From: Thomasclavelia spiroformis
Lineage (GTDB): Bacteria; Bacillota_I; Bacilli_A; Erysipelotrichales; Coprobacillaceae
DNA length: 32,970 bases
Direction: 5' to 3'
Assembly (NCBI GenBank): GCA_018369555.1
Contig: JAGZCC010000021.1
Coordinates: forward strand, 1 to 32,970
Shown here: one piece after another, positions 1 through 9,300 of the stretch
Position numbering within the stretch: the first letter of the stretch is position 1
Layout: the number at the start of each line of letters is the position of its first letter
Program-made: the position numbers and the translations under genes
The notes under the pieces: model-generated
Databases searched by the model: none
Seen by the model: only the letters and a program-made list of their open reading frames with translations
What the model was told of the DNA's origin: nothing

Positions 1-1
1 C

Positions 2-181
2 CGAGCAGGAATATTGGATATTCCAAAGTTAAAGGAAAAATACAAGGCTGGCGAATGTGTTTCCTATTTTCGTATGCAGAAAGATTACAGCGGTACAGAG
101 AAATGCGGTAGCGATCTACCAAAGAATACAGGAGAAACTGATGCTAGAATAAAAACTGTACAAGTTAAATGGGAGAACTAG
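2..181 (+). CDS. C-terminal fragment of an unrecognised protein (cut by window edge)
   Basis: An open frame enters from the left edge and ends at TAG 179-181, giving about 59 residues rich in Lys, Glu and Gly, including the stretch YFRMQKDYSGTEKC and a C-terminus VQVKWEN. I do not recognise the family. Its GC content, about 38% by hand count, looks higher than that of the genes to the right. It is followed immediately by a broken insertion sequence, so it may be part of a mobile or horizontally acquired segment. It could be the genuine end of an intact gene or a decayed remnant; the window does not show which. Confidence 0.45.
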   Translation, partial: RAGILDIPKLKEKYKAGECVSYFRMQKDYSGTEKCGSDLPKNTGETDARIKTVQVKWEN

Positions 182-239
182 CTAGTATATGATACAATGT
201 CATAAGCTTAAATCAAAAATAGAAAAAGGGTATATGATA

Positions 240-514
240 ATGATAAAACCAACATTTACAGATGAATTTAAACAGGGAGTTGTTCAATATGTTTTAGAAT
301 ATCCTGATGAATCTAAAGTAACTATAGCTAAACAATTCGGTATTGCTGATAGTACTGTTAATAAATTGCTTAAAGATGCTAGTAATAATAACGGTGTAAT
401 TAATTCAAGTGACGAAGCTAAAGAAATTGCCAGATTAAAAAAGAACTGAAAGATACACAGGCTGCTTTAGAAATCCTAAAAAAAGGCTATTGGCATGACT
501 TAGAAATTAACTAA
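240..514 (+). pseudogene. IS3-family transposase OrfA remnant, frameshifted and without OrfB
   Basis: The readable part begins at ATG 240, where AAAAAGGG (223-230) gives better spacing than the upstream ATGs. It encodes a helix-turn-helix of the IS3 OrfA type: FTDEFKQGVVQYVLEYPDES, then an AKQFGIADSTVNKLLKD recognition-helix region. The frame stops at TGA 447-449 just after A-AAA-AAG (437-443). A -1 shift continues leucine-zipper-like sequence (ELKDTQAALEILKK) to a stop at 512-514. That heptamer is the usual IS3 programmed-frameshift motif. However, the -1 frame runs only about 23 codons and no DDE-type OrfB follows. From memory of intact relatives, which read through here with one more A, I interpret this as a one-base deletion in a dead, deleted element. 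Confidence 0.75.
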
Positions 515-555
515 GCTGTTAAACTGTAAATTATACAATAAATTTCAAAATAAAA

Positions 556-591
556 TAGACAAAACTAAAGAAAAAGAGGGTGCTTTGTCTA
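556..591. repeat. Short inverted repeat, possible IS terminal remnant
   Basis: TAGACAAA (556-563) and TTTGTCTA (584-591) are perfect 8-bp inverted arms around a 20-base loop. A similar TAGAC...GTCTA pair, with almost the same spacing, occurs in the insertion-sequence end at 32892-32925. The copy here may therefore be a leftover of a related element's terminus. There is no T-tract, so it is not a typical terminator. Confidence 0.35.
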
Positions 592-992
592 AATATAATC
601 AAACATCTTGTTTTTTATAAGATAAGTATTTTAATATAATCATCTTGAAAAACTGCATTGTTAGATGGTGCATGTAATTATTCAAAGTTTAGTTATTACA
701 GTTACTATGAATGTGATTTTAGACATTGTTGAGATAATAAAAATGTATACGAAAAAATTGATATTAAATTTACTTGATTTAAACAAAATAAAATTAATTT
801 TAGTGAAATCTTGATTAGAATTATTTAGAATAAATAGACGCTGATAAAAAAGTCAGCATCTTTTTTTGAAATCAAAAAATGTATTATATTAGAATATTGT
901 TAAGGGGTTAAGTATAAGCTAGTTGTTATTTAGAAAAACGTTAGTCTTTATTTGATATATTATCGAAGTTTTTGTAGAATATTTTCTAAATT
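592..992. other. Non-coding stretch before the glycogen operon
   Basis: About 400 very AT-rich bases with no credible reading frame on either strand. The only structure I can support is the stem-loop terminator at 837-867. The remainder probably consists of decayed sequence left by the adjacent mobile-element remnants. Confidence 0.5.
837..867 (+). terminator. Rho-independent terminator-like hairpin
   Basis: GACGCTGA (837-844) pairs with TCAGCATC (853-860), with one mismatch and an A-rich loop, and is followed by seven T residues (861-867). It would insulate the glgB promoter from transcription coming out of the left-edge remnants. Confidence 0.55.
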
Positions 993-1006
993 TGAAAGCG
1001 CTATCT
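993..1006. promoter_or_regulatory. Candidate cre site (CcpA operator) upstream of glgB
   Basis: TGAAAGCGCTATCT matches the classical cre consensus TGWAANCGNTNWCA at 13 of 14 positions, with only the last base differing. It ends six bases before the proposed -35 hexamer of the glgB promoter, a position compatible with CcpA action. Carbon-catabolite control of glycogen metabolism genes is plausible. That CcpA acts here is inferred; no ccpA gene lies in this window. Confidence 0.6.
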
Positions 1007-1011
1007 TGTAA

Positions 1012-1040
1012 GTGAAATTACTAAATAAATATGATATAAT
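1012..1040 (+). promoter_or_regulatory. Putative sigma-A promoter of glgB-glgP
   Basis: A perfect -10 TATAAT (1035-1040) is preceded at 17 bases by a weak -35 GTGAAA (1012-1017). The start of transcription would fall near 1047, leaving a leader of about 27 bases containing the AGGGGGG ribosome binding site at 1061-1067. Confidence 0.55.
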
Positions 1041-1073
1041 AATATATGTAAATATACTTAAGGGGGGATGAAA

Positions 1074-2957
1074 ATGCTTGATGATTTTTTAATACATGTA
1101 TTTCATAAAGGAAATACCTTAGAAGCATATAAAATTTTTGGTGCTCACTTTGAAACTACTGATCATAAAAAAGGAGTACGTTTTACAGTTTATGCGCCAA
1201 ATGCAAGAAGTGTTCAAGTTATAGGTGAATTTAACAATTGGGATGGTAAGAATCATTATATGGAAAAATATACTGATGGTGGAATTTGGACATTGTTTAT
1301 CCCAGGAATTAAAGAAAATATGTTATATAAGTATCGAATTGAAACTCAAAATTATGCTACAGTAGATCGTGCAGATCCGTATGCTTTTTATAGTGAACTA
1401 AGGCCAGGAACTGCTTCTAGAGTCTATAATATTGAGAGATTTAAGTGGTCGGATCGAAAGTGGATGAATAAACGAACTAAAAATTTTGATAAACCAATGA
1501 ATATTTATGAAGTTAATATCGGTTCTTGGAAGATGAAAAAGGATTTTACTGATGAAGAAGATGGCGAGTTTTATTCATATGAAGAGATGATTGATTTATT
1601 AATACCATATCTAGTTGAAAATAATTATACTCATTTAGAATTAATGCCACTTACTGAATTTCCATTTGATGGATCATGGGGGTATCAGGCAACGGGCTAT
1701 TTTAGTATCACAAGTCGCTATGGAACACCAAAAGGTTTAATGGCATTTATTAATGCCTGCCATAAAGCTGGAATTGGGGTTATTATGGATTTTGTACCTG
1801 CCCATTATGTTAAAGATGGTCATGGTTTGTATAAATTTGATGGTGGATTTGTTTATGATTATCCTGATATTGAACGTCGCTATACTGAGTGGGATAGTGT
1901 TTATTTTGATGTTGGACGTGAAGAAGTTCGTAGTTTTTTAATGAGTAGTGTTGGATTTTTAGCTGAATATTTTCATATCGATGGTATTCGTTTTGATGCA
2001 ATTAGTAATCTGATTTATTGGAAAGGAAATAAAGAGCTAGGTGTAAATGATGGTGCACATGAATTTATGCGTCGTATGAATAATCATATGAAAGGATATT
2101 ATCCTGGAGTTATGTTGATTGCAGAGGATTCTAGTGATTTTTCTGGAGTTACAAAATCACCTGATGTTGGTGGATTGGGCTTTGATTATAAATGGGATTT
2201 AGGATGGATGAATGATACATTAAAGTATATGAAGTTAGATCCTGTTTATCGTAAATATGATCATAATTTATTGACTTTTTCAATGGCGTATTTTTATAGT
2301 GAAAATTTTATTTTGCCATTTTCTCATGATGAAGTAGTTCATAGTAAAGGAACGATTGTTGATAAAATTTGGGGTAATAATGAACAGAAATTTGCACAAT
2401 TAAAAACTCTTTATACCTATATGATGATTCACCCTGGTAAAAAGTTGAATTTTATGGGTAATGAATTAGGTGAATATAAGGAATGGGATGAAAAAGTAGC
2501 GCTTGGATGGAATATTTTAAAATATCCTATTCATGACTCATTTCATAAATTTATGATGAAATTAAATGAAATATATGTTAATTATTTATGTATGTATCAG
2601 CAAGATTATGGTTTTGATGGTTTTGAGTGGTTGGTTGTTGATGATAGCAATCAAAGTATTTTTGCAATTGAACGTAAAGATACTAAAGGGAATTCATTGA
2701 TTGCAGTAATGAATTTTACAGAAAATAAACATCTTGGATATAAAATACCAGTTAATAAATCAGGAAGTTATAAAGAAATTTTAAATAGTGATACAGATAT
2801 TTATACTGGTGGTAATTTTATAAATAAAAGGGCTATTAGCGCAAAAAAAGAAAAAACGCTAAATAAGGATTATTATATACCTGTAAATATAGCGCCATTT
2901 GCTAGTATGATTTTTGAATATAAACCAAAAAGTAAAAAAACAAATAAGGGGAAATAA
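1074..2957 (+). CDS. glgB: 1,4-alpha-glucan (glycogen) branching enzyme, GH13
   Basis: Cuts alpha-1,4 glucan chains and re-attaches them through alpha-1,6 bonds in the cytoplasm. The 627 residues open with a CBM48 early-set domain (about 20-115: VRFTVYAPNARSVQVIGEFN), followed by the GH13 barrel with all four signature regions: DFVPAHY (239-245), GIRFDAIS with nucleophile Asp308, IAEDSS with acid/base Glu351, and FSHDEVVH with His418/Asp419. MGNELGE is typical of branching enzymes. The length is near the short end for GlgB, which lacks the extra N-terminal module of enterobacterial forms. ATG 1074 is preferred over ATG 1068 because AGGGGGG (1061-1067) is correctly spaced only for the former. 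glgP follows after one base, so the pair is co-transcribed and probably translationally coupled. The upstream cre suggests glucose repression. Confidence 0.95.
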   Translation: MLDDFLIHVFHKGNTLEAYKIFGAHFETTDHKKGVRFTVYAPNARSVQVIGEFNNWDGKNHYMEKYTDGGIWTLFIPGIKENMLYKYRIETQNYATVDRADPYAFYSELRPGTASRVYNIERFKWSDRKWMNKRTKNFDKPMNIYEVNIGSWKMKKDFTDEEDGEFYSYEEMIDLLIPYLVENNYTHLELMPLTEFPFDGSWGYQATGYFSITSRYGTPKGLMAFINACHKAGIGVIMDFVPAHYVKDGHGLYKFDGGFVYDYPDIERRYTEWDSVYFDVGREEVRSFLMSSVGFLAEYFHIDGIRFDAISNLIYWKGNKELGVNDGAHEFMRRMNNHMKGYYPGVMLIAEDSSDFSGVTKSPDVGGLGFDYKWDLGWMNDTLKYMKLDPVYRKYDHNLLTFSMAYFYSENFILPFSHDEVVHSKGTIVDKIWGNNEQKFAQLKTLYTYMMIHPGKKLNFMGNELGEYKEWDEKVALGWNILKYPIHDSFHKFMMKLNEIYVNYLCMYQQDYGFDGFEWLVVDDSNQSIFAIERKDTKGNSLIAVMNFTENKHLGYKIPVNKSGSYKEILNSDTDIYTGGNFINKRAISAKKEKTLNKDYYIPVNIAPFASMIFEYKPKSKKTNKGK

Positions 2958-2958
2958 A

Positions 2959-5355
2959 ATGTTTAAGACTAAAGAAGAATTTAAATATGAATTTTCAAAA
3001 AGAATTATTGAAACTTATGGAAGAACAGTTGAAGAATCGCATATCACAGAAAAGTTTTTAGTGTTAGAGTTGATGGTAAGAGATTATGCTTCTGTCAATT
3101 GGGCAACAAGCAAAGCGTTGATTAGAAATAATAATCAAAAACAAATGCATTATTTTTCAATGGAATTTTTGATGGGACGTTTATTAGTTAATAATATGAT
3201 GAATTTAGGGATATATGATATTGCTAAAGAGGGATTAGCTGAATTTGGAATTAATATTCATGATTTAGAAGAATTGGAATCTGATGCTGGTCTTGGAAAT
3301 GGTGGATTAGGTAGATTAGCAGCATGTTTTATGGATTCTTTGGCATCACTTGCTTATCCAGGACATGGACATACAATTCGTTATGAATTTGGGTTGTTTA
3401 AACAAAAAATTGAAAATGGTTATCAGCTTGAATTACCTGATCAATGGATGCAAACTGGCTTCAATTGGGAGGTAAGAAAACCTAAGCATCGTGTTCCAGT
3501 TAAATTTTTTGGAAAAATTGTTTATAATGATGCAACTGGAAAATATGAACATATTGATACAGAAGAAGTATATGCAGTACCTTATGATGTACCGATTATT
3601 GGTAATGATACGACAACTACTAATACATTAAGATTATGGAGTGCAGAAGCTAGTGAAAATATTCCTGCTAATCAAGACTTTAGACATTATATTCAAAATG
3701 TTCGAGATATTTGTCAGATGCTTTATCCAGATGATTCAACTCCAGCTGGTAAGATGTTACGTTTAAAGCAAGAATATTTTTTTACTTGTGCAGGATTGAG
3801 TTCAATTGTTAAAGCACATTTAAGAAATTATCCAAATATGGATAATTTCCATGAAAAAAATGTTATTCAGTTAAATGATACTCATCCAGTTCTTGCAATT
3901 CCTGAATTAATGAGAATTTTAATTGATGAAAAAGGGTATGAATGGGATGATGCATGGGATATTACTACACAAACTTTTGCATATACAAATCATACAATTT
4001 TAGCTGAAGCATTAGAAACATGGCCAATTGATTTGATGCAGACATTGTTGCCTCGTATTTATCAAATTATTGAAGAAATTCATCGTCGTTTTATTGGATA
4101 TGTAAAAATGGTAAGTAATCGTGATGAAGAATTATTAAATCGTGTAATGATTTTAAGAGATGGTTTGGTATATATGGCACGTTTAGCTATTGTTGGAAGT
4201 TTTAGTGTTAATGGTGTAGCTAAATTACATTCAGATATATTAGTGGAACGTGAATTAAAAGATTTTGCTATTTTGTATCCAAATAAGTTTAATAATAAAA
4301 CAAATGGAGTAACTCATCGTAGATGGCTTGCGTATTGTAATCCACAACTTGCTTCTTTAATTACTGAATATATTGGTGATGAATGGATTAAATGTCCAGA
4401 AAAATTAGAAGATTTAATGAATTATGTTGATGATGTGAATTTACAAGAACGTTTCTTAGAAGTTAAAAAAGAAAGAAAACAAGTTTTAGCTGATTATATT
4501 TTAAAACATAATGGTATAAAAGTTGATGTTGATAGTATTTTCGATATCCAAGTTAAACGTCTGCATGCTTATAAACGTCAGTTATTAAATATTTTACATG
4601 TAATTGATTTATATTTTAGAATGAAAGAAAATCCTAATTATCGTATTGAACCAAGAACATTTATTTTTGGTGCTAAAGCAGCGAGTGGATATTATTTTGC
4701 AAAAAAAGTTATTAAATTAATTAATAGTGTTGGAGAAGTTGTAAATAACGATCCTGAAACAAATAAATATCTAAAAGTTATTTTCTTAGAAAATTATGGG
4801 GTAACTTTAGCTGAAAAAATTATGCCAGCAGCTGATGTTTCTGAACAAATTTCTACTGCAGGTAAAGAAGCAAGTGGAACCGGTAATATGAAATTTATGA
4901 TGAATGGTGCGATTACTTTGGGTACTTTAGATGGAGCTAATGTTGAAATTTCCCAACGTGTTGGTGATGAAAATTGTGTCATTTTTGGTTTGAAAGATCA
5001 TGAAGTTAAGGAATTACAAACTAATGGTAGTTATCATGCGTGGGATGTTTATAATAATAATCCACGGATAAGATGTGTTATTGATAGTTTAATGAATGGG
5101 ACATTTATTGGAAATAGAGAAGAGTTTAGAGTTATTTTTGAAGAATTGATGAATAAAAATGATGAATATTTCTTATTAGCTGATTATGATTCTTATTGTC
5201 AAGCACAAATGAGAATTACAGATTTATATAAAGATCGTCATAATTGGGCTAAAATTTGTTTAATTAATATTGCAAAAAGTGGATTCTTTTCATCAGATCG
5301 AACTATTCAAGAATATGTTGATGATATTTGGCATTTGGAAAAATTAAAATTTTAG
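2959..5355 (+). CDS. glgP: Glycogen / maltodextrin phosphorylase (GT35)
   Basis: Phosphorolyses alpha-1,4 glucans to glucose-1-phosphate using pyridoxal phosphate. The product has 798 residues, slightly shorter than the usual 800-840. Visible family hallmarks are HYFSMEFLMGRLL, the glycine-rich DAGLGNGGLGRLAACFMDS segment, NDTHPVLAIPELMR, VKRLHAYKRQLLN, and the PLP-lysine signature EASGTGNMKFMMNGA with Lys645. The start at 2959 has AAGGGG (2946-2951) inside the end of glgB; the in-frame upstream ATG at 2914 lies in glgB and lacks such a site. No glgC, glgA or glgD is present nearby. The pair could therefore serve storage-glycogen turnover or imported dextrins, with synthesis genes elsewhere. 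The gene ends at a stem-loop terminator. Confidence 0.95.
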   Translation: MFKTKEEFKYEFSKRIIETYGRTVEESHITEKFLVLELMVRDYASVNWATSKALIRNNNQKQMHYFSMEFLMGRLLVNNMMNLGIYDIAKEGLAEFGINIHDLEELESDAGLGNGGLGRLAACFMDSLASLAYPGHGHTIRYEFGLFKQKIENGYQLELPDQWMQTGFNWEVRKPKHRVPVKFFGKIVYNDATGKYEHIDTEEVYAVPYDVPIIGNDTTTTNTLRLWSAEASENIPANQDFRHYIQNVRDICQMLYPDDSTPAGKMLRLKQEYFFTCAGLSSIVKAHLRNYPNMDNFHEKNVIQLNDTHPVLAIPELMRILIDEKGYEWDDAWDITTQTFAYTNHTILAEALETWPIDLMQTLLPRIYQIIEEIHRRFIGYVKMVSNRDEELLNRVMILRDGLVYMARLAIVGSFSVNGVAKLHSDILVERELKDFAILYPNKFNNKTNGVTHRRWLAYCNPQLASLITEYIGDEWIKCPEKLEDLMNYVDDVNLQERFLEVKKERKQVLADYILKHNGIKVDVDSIFDIQVKRLHAYKRQLLNILHVIDLYFRMKENPNYRIEPRTFIFGAKAASGYYFAKKVIKLINSVGEVVNNDPETNKYLKVIFLENYGVTLAEKIMPAADVSEQISTAGKEASGTGNMKFMMNGAITLGTLDGANVEISQRVGDENCVIFGLKDHEVKELQTNGSYHAWDVYNNNPRIRCVIDSLMNGTFIGNREEFRVIFEELMNKNDEYFLLADYDSYCQAQMRITDLYKDRHNWAKICLINIAKSGFFSSDRTIQEYVDDIWHLEKLKF

Positions 5356-5390
5356 AATTAAATTATAGAAATTTGATGTACTAAAATATT

Positions 5391-5424
5391 GAGGGAATTC
5401 TAAGTGAATTGGAGTTCCCTTTAA
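5391..5424 (+). terminator. Terminator of glgB-glgP
   Basis: AGGGAATTCT and GGAGTTCCCT form a stem of about 10 bp, including G-T pairs, with a loop of nine bases, ending at 5420. The following tract TTTAAT is only weakly T-rich. It lies 36 bases after the glgP stop. Confidence 0.6.
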
Positions 5425-5681
5425 TATATTGTTGCTTTTTTATGGCTGTAAGCAAAGAAGTATGTATTATAGAAAATAATTAGCATATGAATAATTTTAC
5501 TTTCAATAGAGTAATGAATTTTAAAGAAATATTCAAAGTTGTATGAATTTAGTTTGAAGATTTGGGGTTCTATATTAAATATTATAAATTTTTGGAAGAG
5601 ATAAAAAAGCATGGTTTGAAAGCTGCTTGGATAGAAAATATGAGGGTAATTTTAGTGATTATTTGTAGGAGTTGTAAGGAT

Positions 5682-5846
5682 ATGCCCATTGTATCTTTGG
5701 AAGCAAAACAGTTAAGTCAATCTTTGAAGAAGAAAGGCTTCAAGTATGTTAGACCTACTATATGTTATACATATATGCAAGTTATAGGATTAGTAGATAA
5801 TCATTTAAGTACTTGTGAATATAAAAATAAGAATCATAATTTATAG
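5682..5846 (+). pseudogene. tag: Remnant of DNA-3-methyladenine glycosylase I (C-terminal part only)
   Basis: The last 55 codons of this frame, LEAKQLSQSLKKKGFKYV followed by RPTICYTYMQVIGLVDNHL, correspond closely to the C-terminal signature of Tag glycosylases (SKxLKKRGFKFVGxTICYxFMQAxGLVNDH). The N-terminal two thirds of Tag, including the WCxxxxxYxxYHDxEWG region and the catalytic glutamate segment, are not found upstream in any frame I inspected. The reading frame extends left to about 5562 but with unrelated sequence. There is no ribosome binding site for the ATG at 5682. This is a truncated, non-functional gene copy; the family assignment is by motif recall. Confidence 0.75.
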
Positions 5847-6194
5847 CATGAGATATATTGAATATCTATAATTAAATTTAAAAAATTAACTTATCTAAGA
5901 TATTTGCAATAATTAAAAAAATTGATACTATTAAAATTATATTATAATTTTTGGGGTGAATTGATATTTGTTGCTTTTATCATATTATTTTATTGGATGG
6001 GTAGGAATCAAACTTTGTGTAGGAAGATTTCTATCTTTTTTTGTGAATTTTTGATTTAAATACTTAGATATAATCATAAATAATCTTGTAATTTAAATAT
6101 ATAAAAAGCTAATAAATTTTTTTATAATAAAATATTTATGAGAATATTAATTGTGTTCTTTATAAAGAGTAATAGAAATTTATTAGAATTTAAA

Positions 6195-6225
6195 AGAATA
6201 TTTGTAAAAAAATTACAAATATTCT
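6195..6225. promoter_or_regulatory. Perfect 13-bp palindrome upstream of the polysaccharide lyase gene
   Basis: AGAATATTTGTAA (6195-6207) and TTACAAATATTCT (6213-6225) are exact reverse complements separated by five A residues. The site lies about 165 bases before the lyase start and just upstream of its possible promoter. It has no T-tract on either side, so an operator or an RNA hairpin is more likely than a terminator. The core TGTAA-N5-TTACA resembles a cre but is one base too long and lacks the central CG. Confidence 0.45.
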
Positions 6226-6391
6226 AACTGATAATTAAATTTATTATGTGTTAAAATTATATTATCCTAATGAAAGGGGATACAGTTTTTTACTAAATGA
6301 TAATTAAAATAAAAAAGAGGTGATAAAGGATAATATTAGCAGATATATTAAAAATAAATTGTATATCAAAAATAAGAAAGGAAATGATAAA

Positions 6392-9300
6392 ATGCAATAC
6401 ATTAAAAAAATATTTATTACTATTATTGCCGTTTTTGTAACAGTATCCACTGTTACAAGTAATATTGTAATGACAAAAGCATTAGGTGATGTTAATCAAT
6501 ATGCGATTATGCGTGAAAAATTTCATGATATGGTTGTTGGTGGTGACTATGATATTAATGATCCAATTGTAAAACCAATGCTTCAGTCAATCAATGATAC
6601 TGCAAAGATATATTGGGATAACATGAATAAAAATCCTATTTCTAATGCAAAAAATGGAAGTTATATGAATGAAGATGACAGTGCTTTGGATCCAAATTTA
6701 GATGCATCTAAAGATTATGTTTTCCCAGAATATCCTTTAGGAAAACGTCGTAGTGGTAGTAGTTCATATATTAATGCAAATTCAATTCAGTTTACATATC
6801 AATATATTAGAGCAATGGCTTTAGCGTATGAAACAAAAGGATGTGCATTATATAAAAATAAAGATATGCTTGAAGATATTGAAATGGCATTAGAATTTAT
6901 GAATGAGTATCATTACAATCAAGCATTTAAACAAGGGGATAAAACTGTTCCTTATGGTAACTGGTTTTCTTGGCGATTAGGGGCGCCAGTATACTTAGGG
7001 GAAACATTATTACTTTTATATGATGATTTAGATAAAGAAATAATTAATAAATATGCTACAACTATGGAAGGATTTGTTAATTGGACGTCTTTTACTGGAG
7101 CTAATTCAACATGGAATGAAAGGGTAAGCATGTATACTGGTTTGTTGACAGAAAAAGAATCATACATGAACCACATCCAATCTGTTATGCCTACAGTATT
7201 AAAGTATACTGAACCAGGAGATGGTTCTTTCCCTGATGGGTATTATGAAGATGGAACATTTATTCAACACACAACATTCCCTTATAATGGTGGATATGGT
7301 TTAATGTGTTTAACTGATACTGCCTATTTATTATATATGCTTTCAGGAACAAATTGGGATCTTGGAAAAGATAGTGCCAATATTGTATATGATTGGGTTA
7401 TAGATTCATATGAGCCAATGGTATATAATGGGTTAAGTATGGATGCTTTTCGTGGTAGAGAAATTACTAGAAGTGATACAACGCAACCTAGAGGAGCATT
7501 AATCATTGCAAATGCAATGTTAATGTTAAGTGAAAATGCTCCTGAAAACATTCAAGAACAATTTAAAGGGTGTATTAAACAATGGTTTAGTAATGATTTT
7601 ATGATTGAACAGATGAATGCTAGTGCTGATACACCATGGTATAAATTCCCTTTAGATACAGTTGTAAAGGTAAATAATATTTTAAATGATAATAGTATTA
7701 TGCCAATAAGTTTTGATGGAACAACTTATCAGATGAATAATGGAGCACGTACAATTCATTGGTCAAAAGAAGGATGGGCTTATACAATTGCAATGTCTTC
7801 TCCAACAATTAAAACTTATGAAGGCGGTGATTCCAATAATAAAGGTTGGTATATTGGAAATGGGGCTACATATTTATATACAAATGATTTAGAACGTACT
7901 GAGGGAGTAGAAAAAGCAACTAAAGATTGGTATCGAATTCCTGGAGCTACATCAGTATATGGAAGAAATCAAGGAACTCAATATAATTTAAATCCATTTG
8001 CAGGTGGAGTAACTGATGGAATATATGGGGTATCTGGGATGGATCTTTCAATGACAACTCATGATTTGAAAGCAAAAAAATCTTGGTTTATGTTTGATGA
8101 TGAAGTTGTTGCTTTAGGAAGTGATATTAGTGGTCAATATGATGTAGAAACAACACTTGAAAATTATAAAATTGATGATGAAAATAGAACCTACTATATT
8201 GATGGCAATAAGCAGACTATGGCTATGGATGGAGTAGAAATTGTTTATGATAATGTTAAAACATTTAATATGACTGGAAATGTAGAAGATTCAGATATTG
8301 GGTTTTATTTCCCAAATAACTTAGATATTAAATTAAAAAGTGAAACTAGATCTGGAAAGTGGTCTTCTTTAGGGGAATATAATCGAGATACTAATACATA
8401 TAGTGCTGATTATTTTACTGCTTGGATGGATCATAGTGAAAATGGAAACGGAACTAAAAACAGTGCATACTCTTATGTATTATTACCGGGGAAATCAGTA
8501 GATGAAACGACTAAGTATGCTACAAATAGTGATATTGAAATTATTCGTCAGGATGATAAAGCACATGCTGTTTATGAAAAGAGCTTAGGTACATTAGGAG
8601 TGAATTTTTGGCAAAAAGGTTATACTTCAGTTGACTTAGGTGATGTTAAAAATTATGTAACAAGTGATAGTCCAGCTTCTGTTATGATTAATGATACTGA
8701 TAATGGTTTAAAAGTTTCAGTTACAGATACAACTCAACAAAATAAAGATTATATAACATTAGAAATTAACCGTGAAGTAAGTGGGATAATTAGTAGTGAC
8801 AAAGAAATAGAAGTTATTCAAATGGCGCCTACAACGATTATTAAAGTTAATGTTAAGGATGCTGATGGTAAAAATTTCCAAATTAATTTTTCATATAATG
8901 ATGTGGATTTAAAACCTACTTCTATTCAAAATATTTCTATGGATGATGATGCTTTAGTAGTAGATATCAATCGTGAAGTAAATGCAAAAAGTTATTTAAT
9001 TCATTATGGTATTGAAAGTGGAAAATATACCGATGTTTTAGAAACCGAAGATTTAACAACACGAATTTATGGGTTAATACCAGATACTACTTATTATTTA
9101 AATGTTCAGGCAAAAAATGGTGAAAATATTAGTGAATTTGGTAAAGAAGTTTCTTTTACAACAACTGCAACAACTGCATTTTTTGATGAATTTGAAACAA
9201 TGGATAAAATGTTAACTCATACATCAAATTGGGGTTTTGATTCAGGAAATGCCGGACAAGATGGCCAACCAAATAACTTTGGAGGTGATAGTAGCCGAAT

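Larger units (their letters stand above)
5425..6391. other. Long AT-rich non-coding region between glgP and the lyase gene
   Basis: Nearly 1 kb without an intact gene. It holds a decayed tag fragment (5682-5846), a small GGAAGAT/ATCTTTT hairpin followed by T residues (about 6022-6042, a weak terminator), and a perfect 13-bp palindrome at 6195-6225. TATTAT at 6260-6265 could be a -10 element for the lyase gene but has no convincing -35. Just before the lyase, AAGAGGTGAT at 6315-6324 is a strong ribosome-binding-like sequence, but no ATG lies at useful distance; an in-frame GTG at 6320 overlaps it. It may be a relic. Confidence 0.5.

Noticed and set aside
1068..1073. Upstream ATG as the glgB start
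   Set aside because: It touches the AGGGGGG ribosome binding site directly; ATG 1074 has the right spacing.
6320..6391. GTG 6320 as the lyase start
   Set aside because: It overlaps its own would-be ribosome binding site and would place 24 charged residues ahead of a normal signal peptide that begins at 6392.
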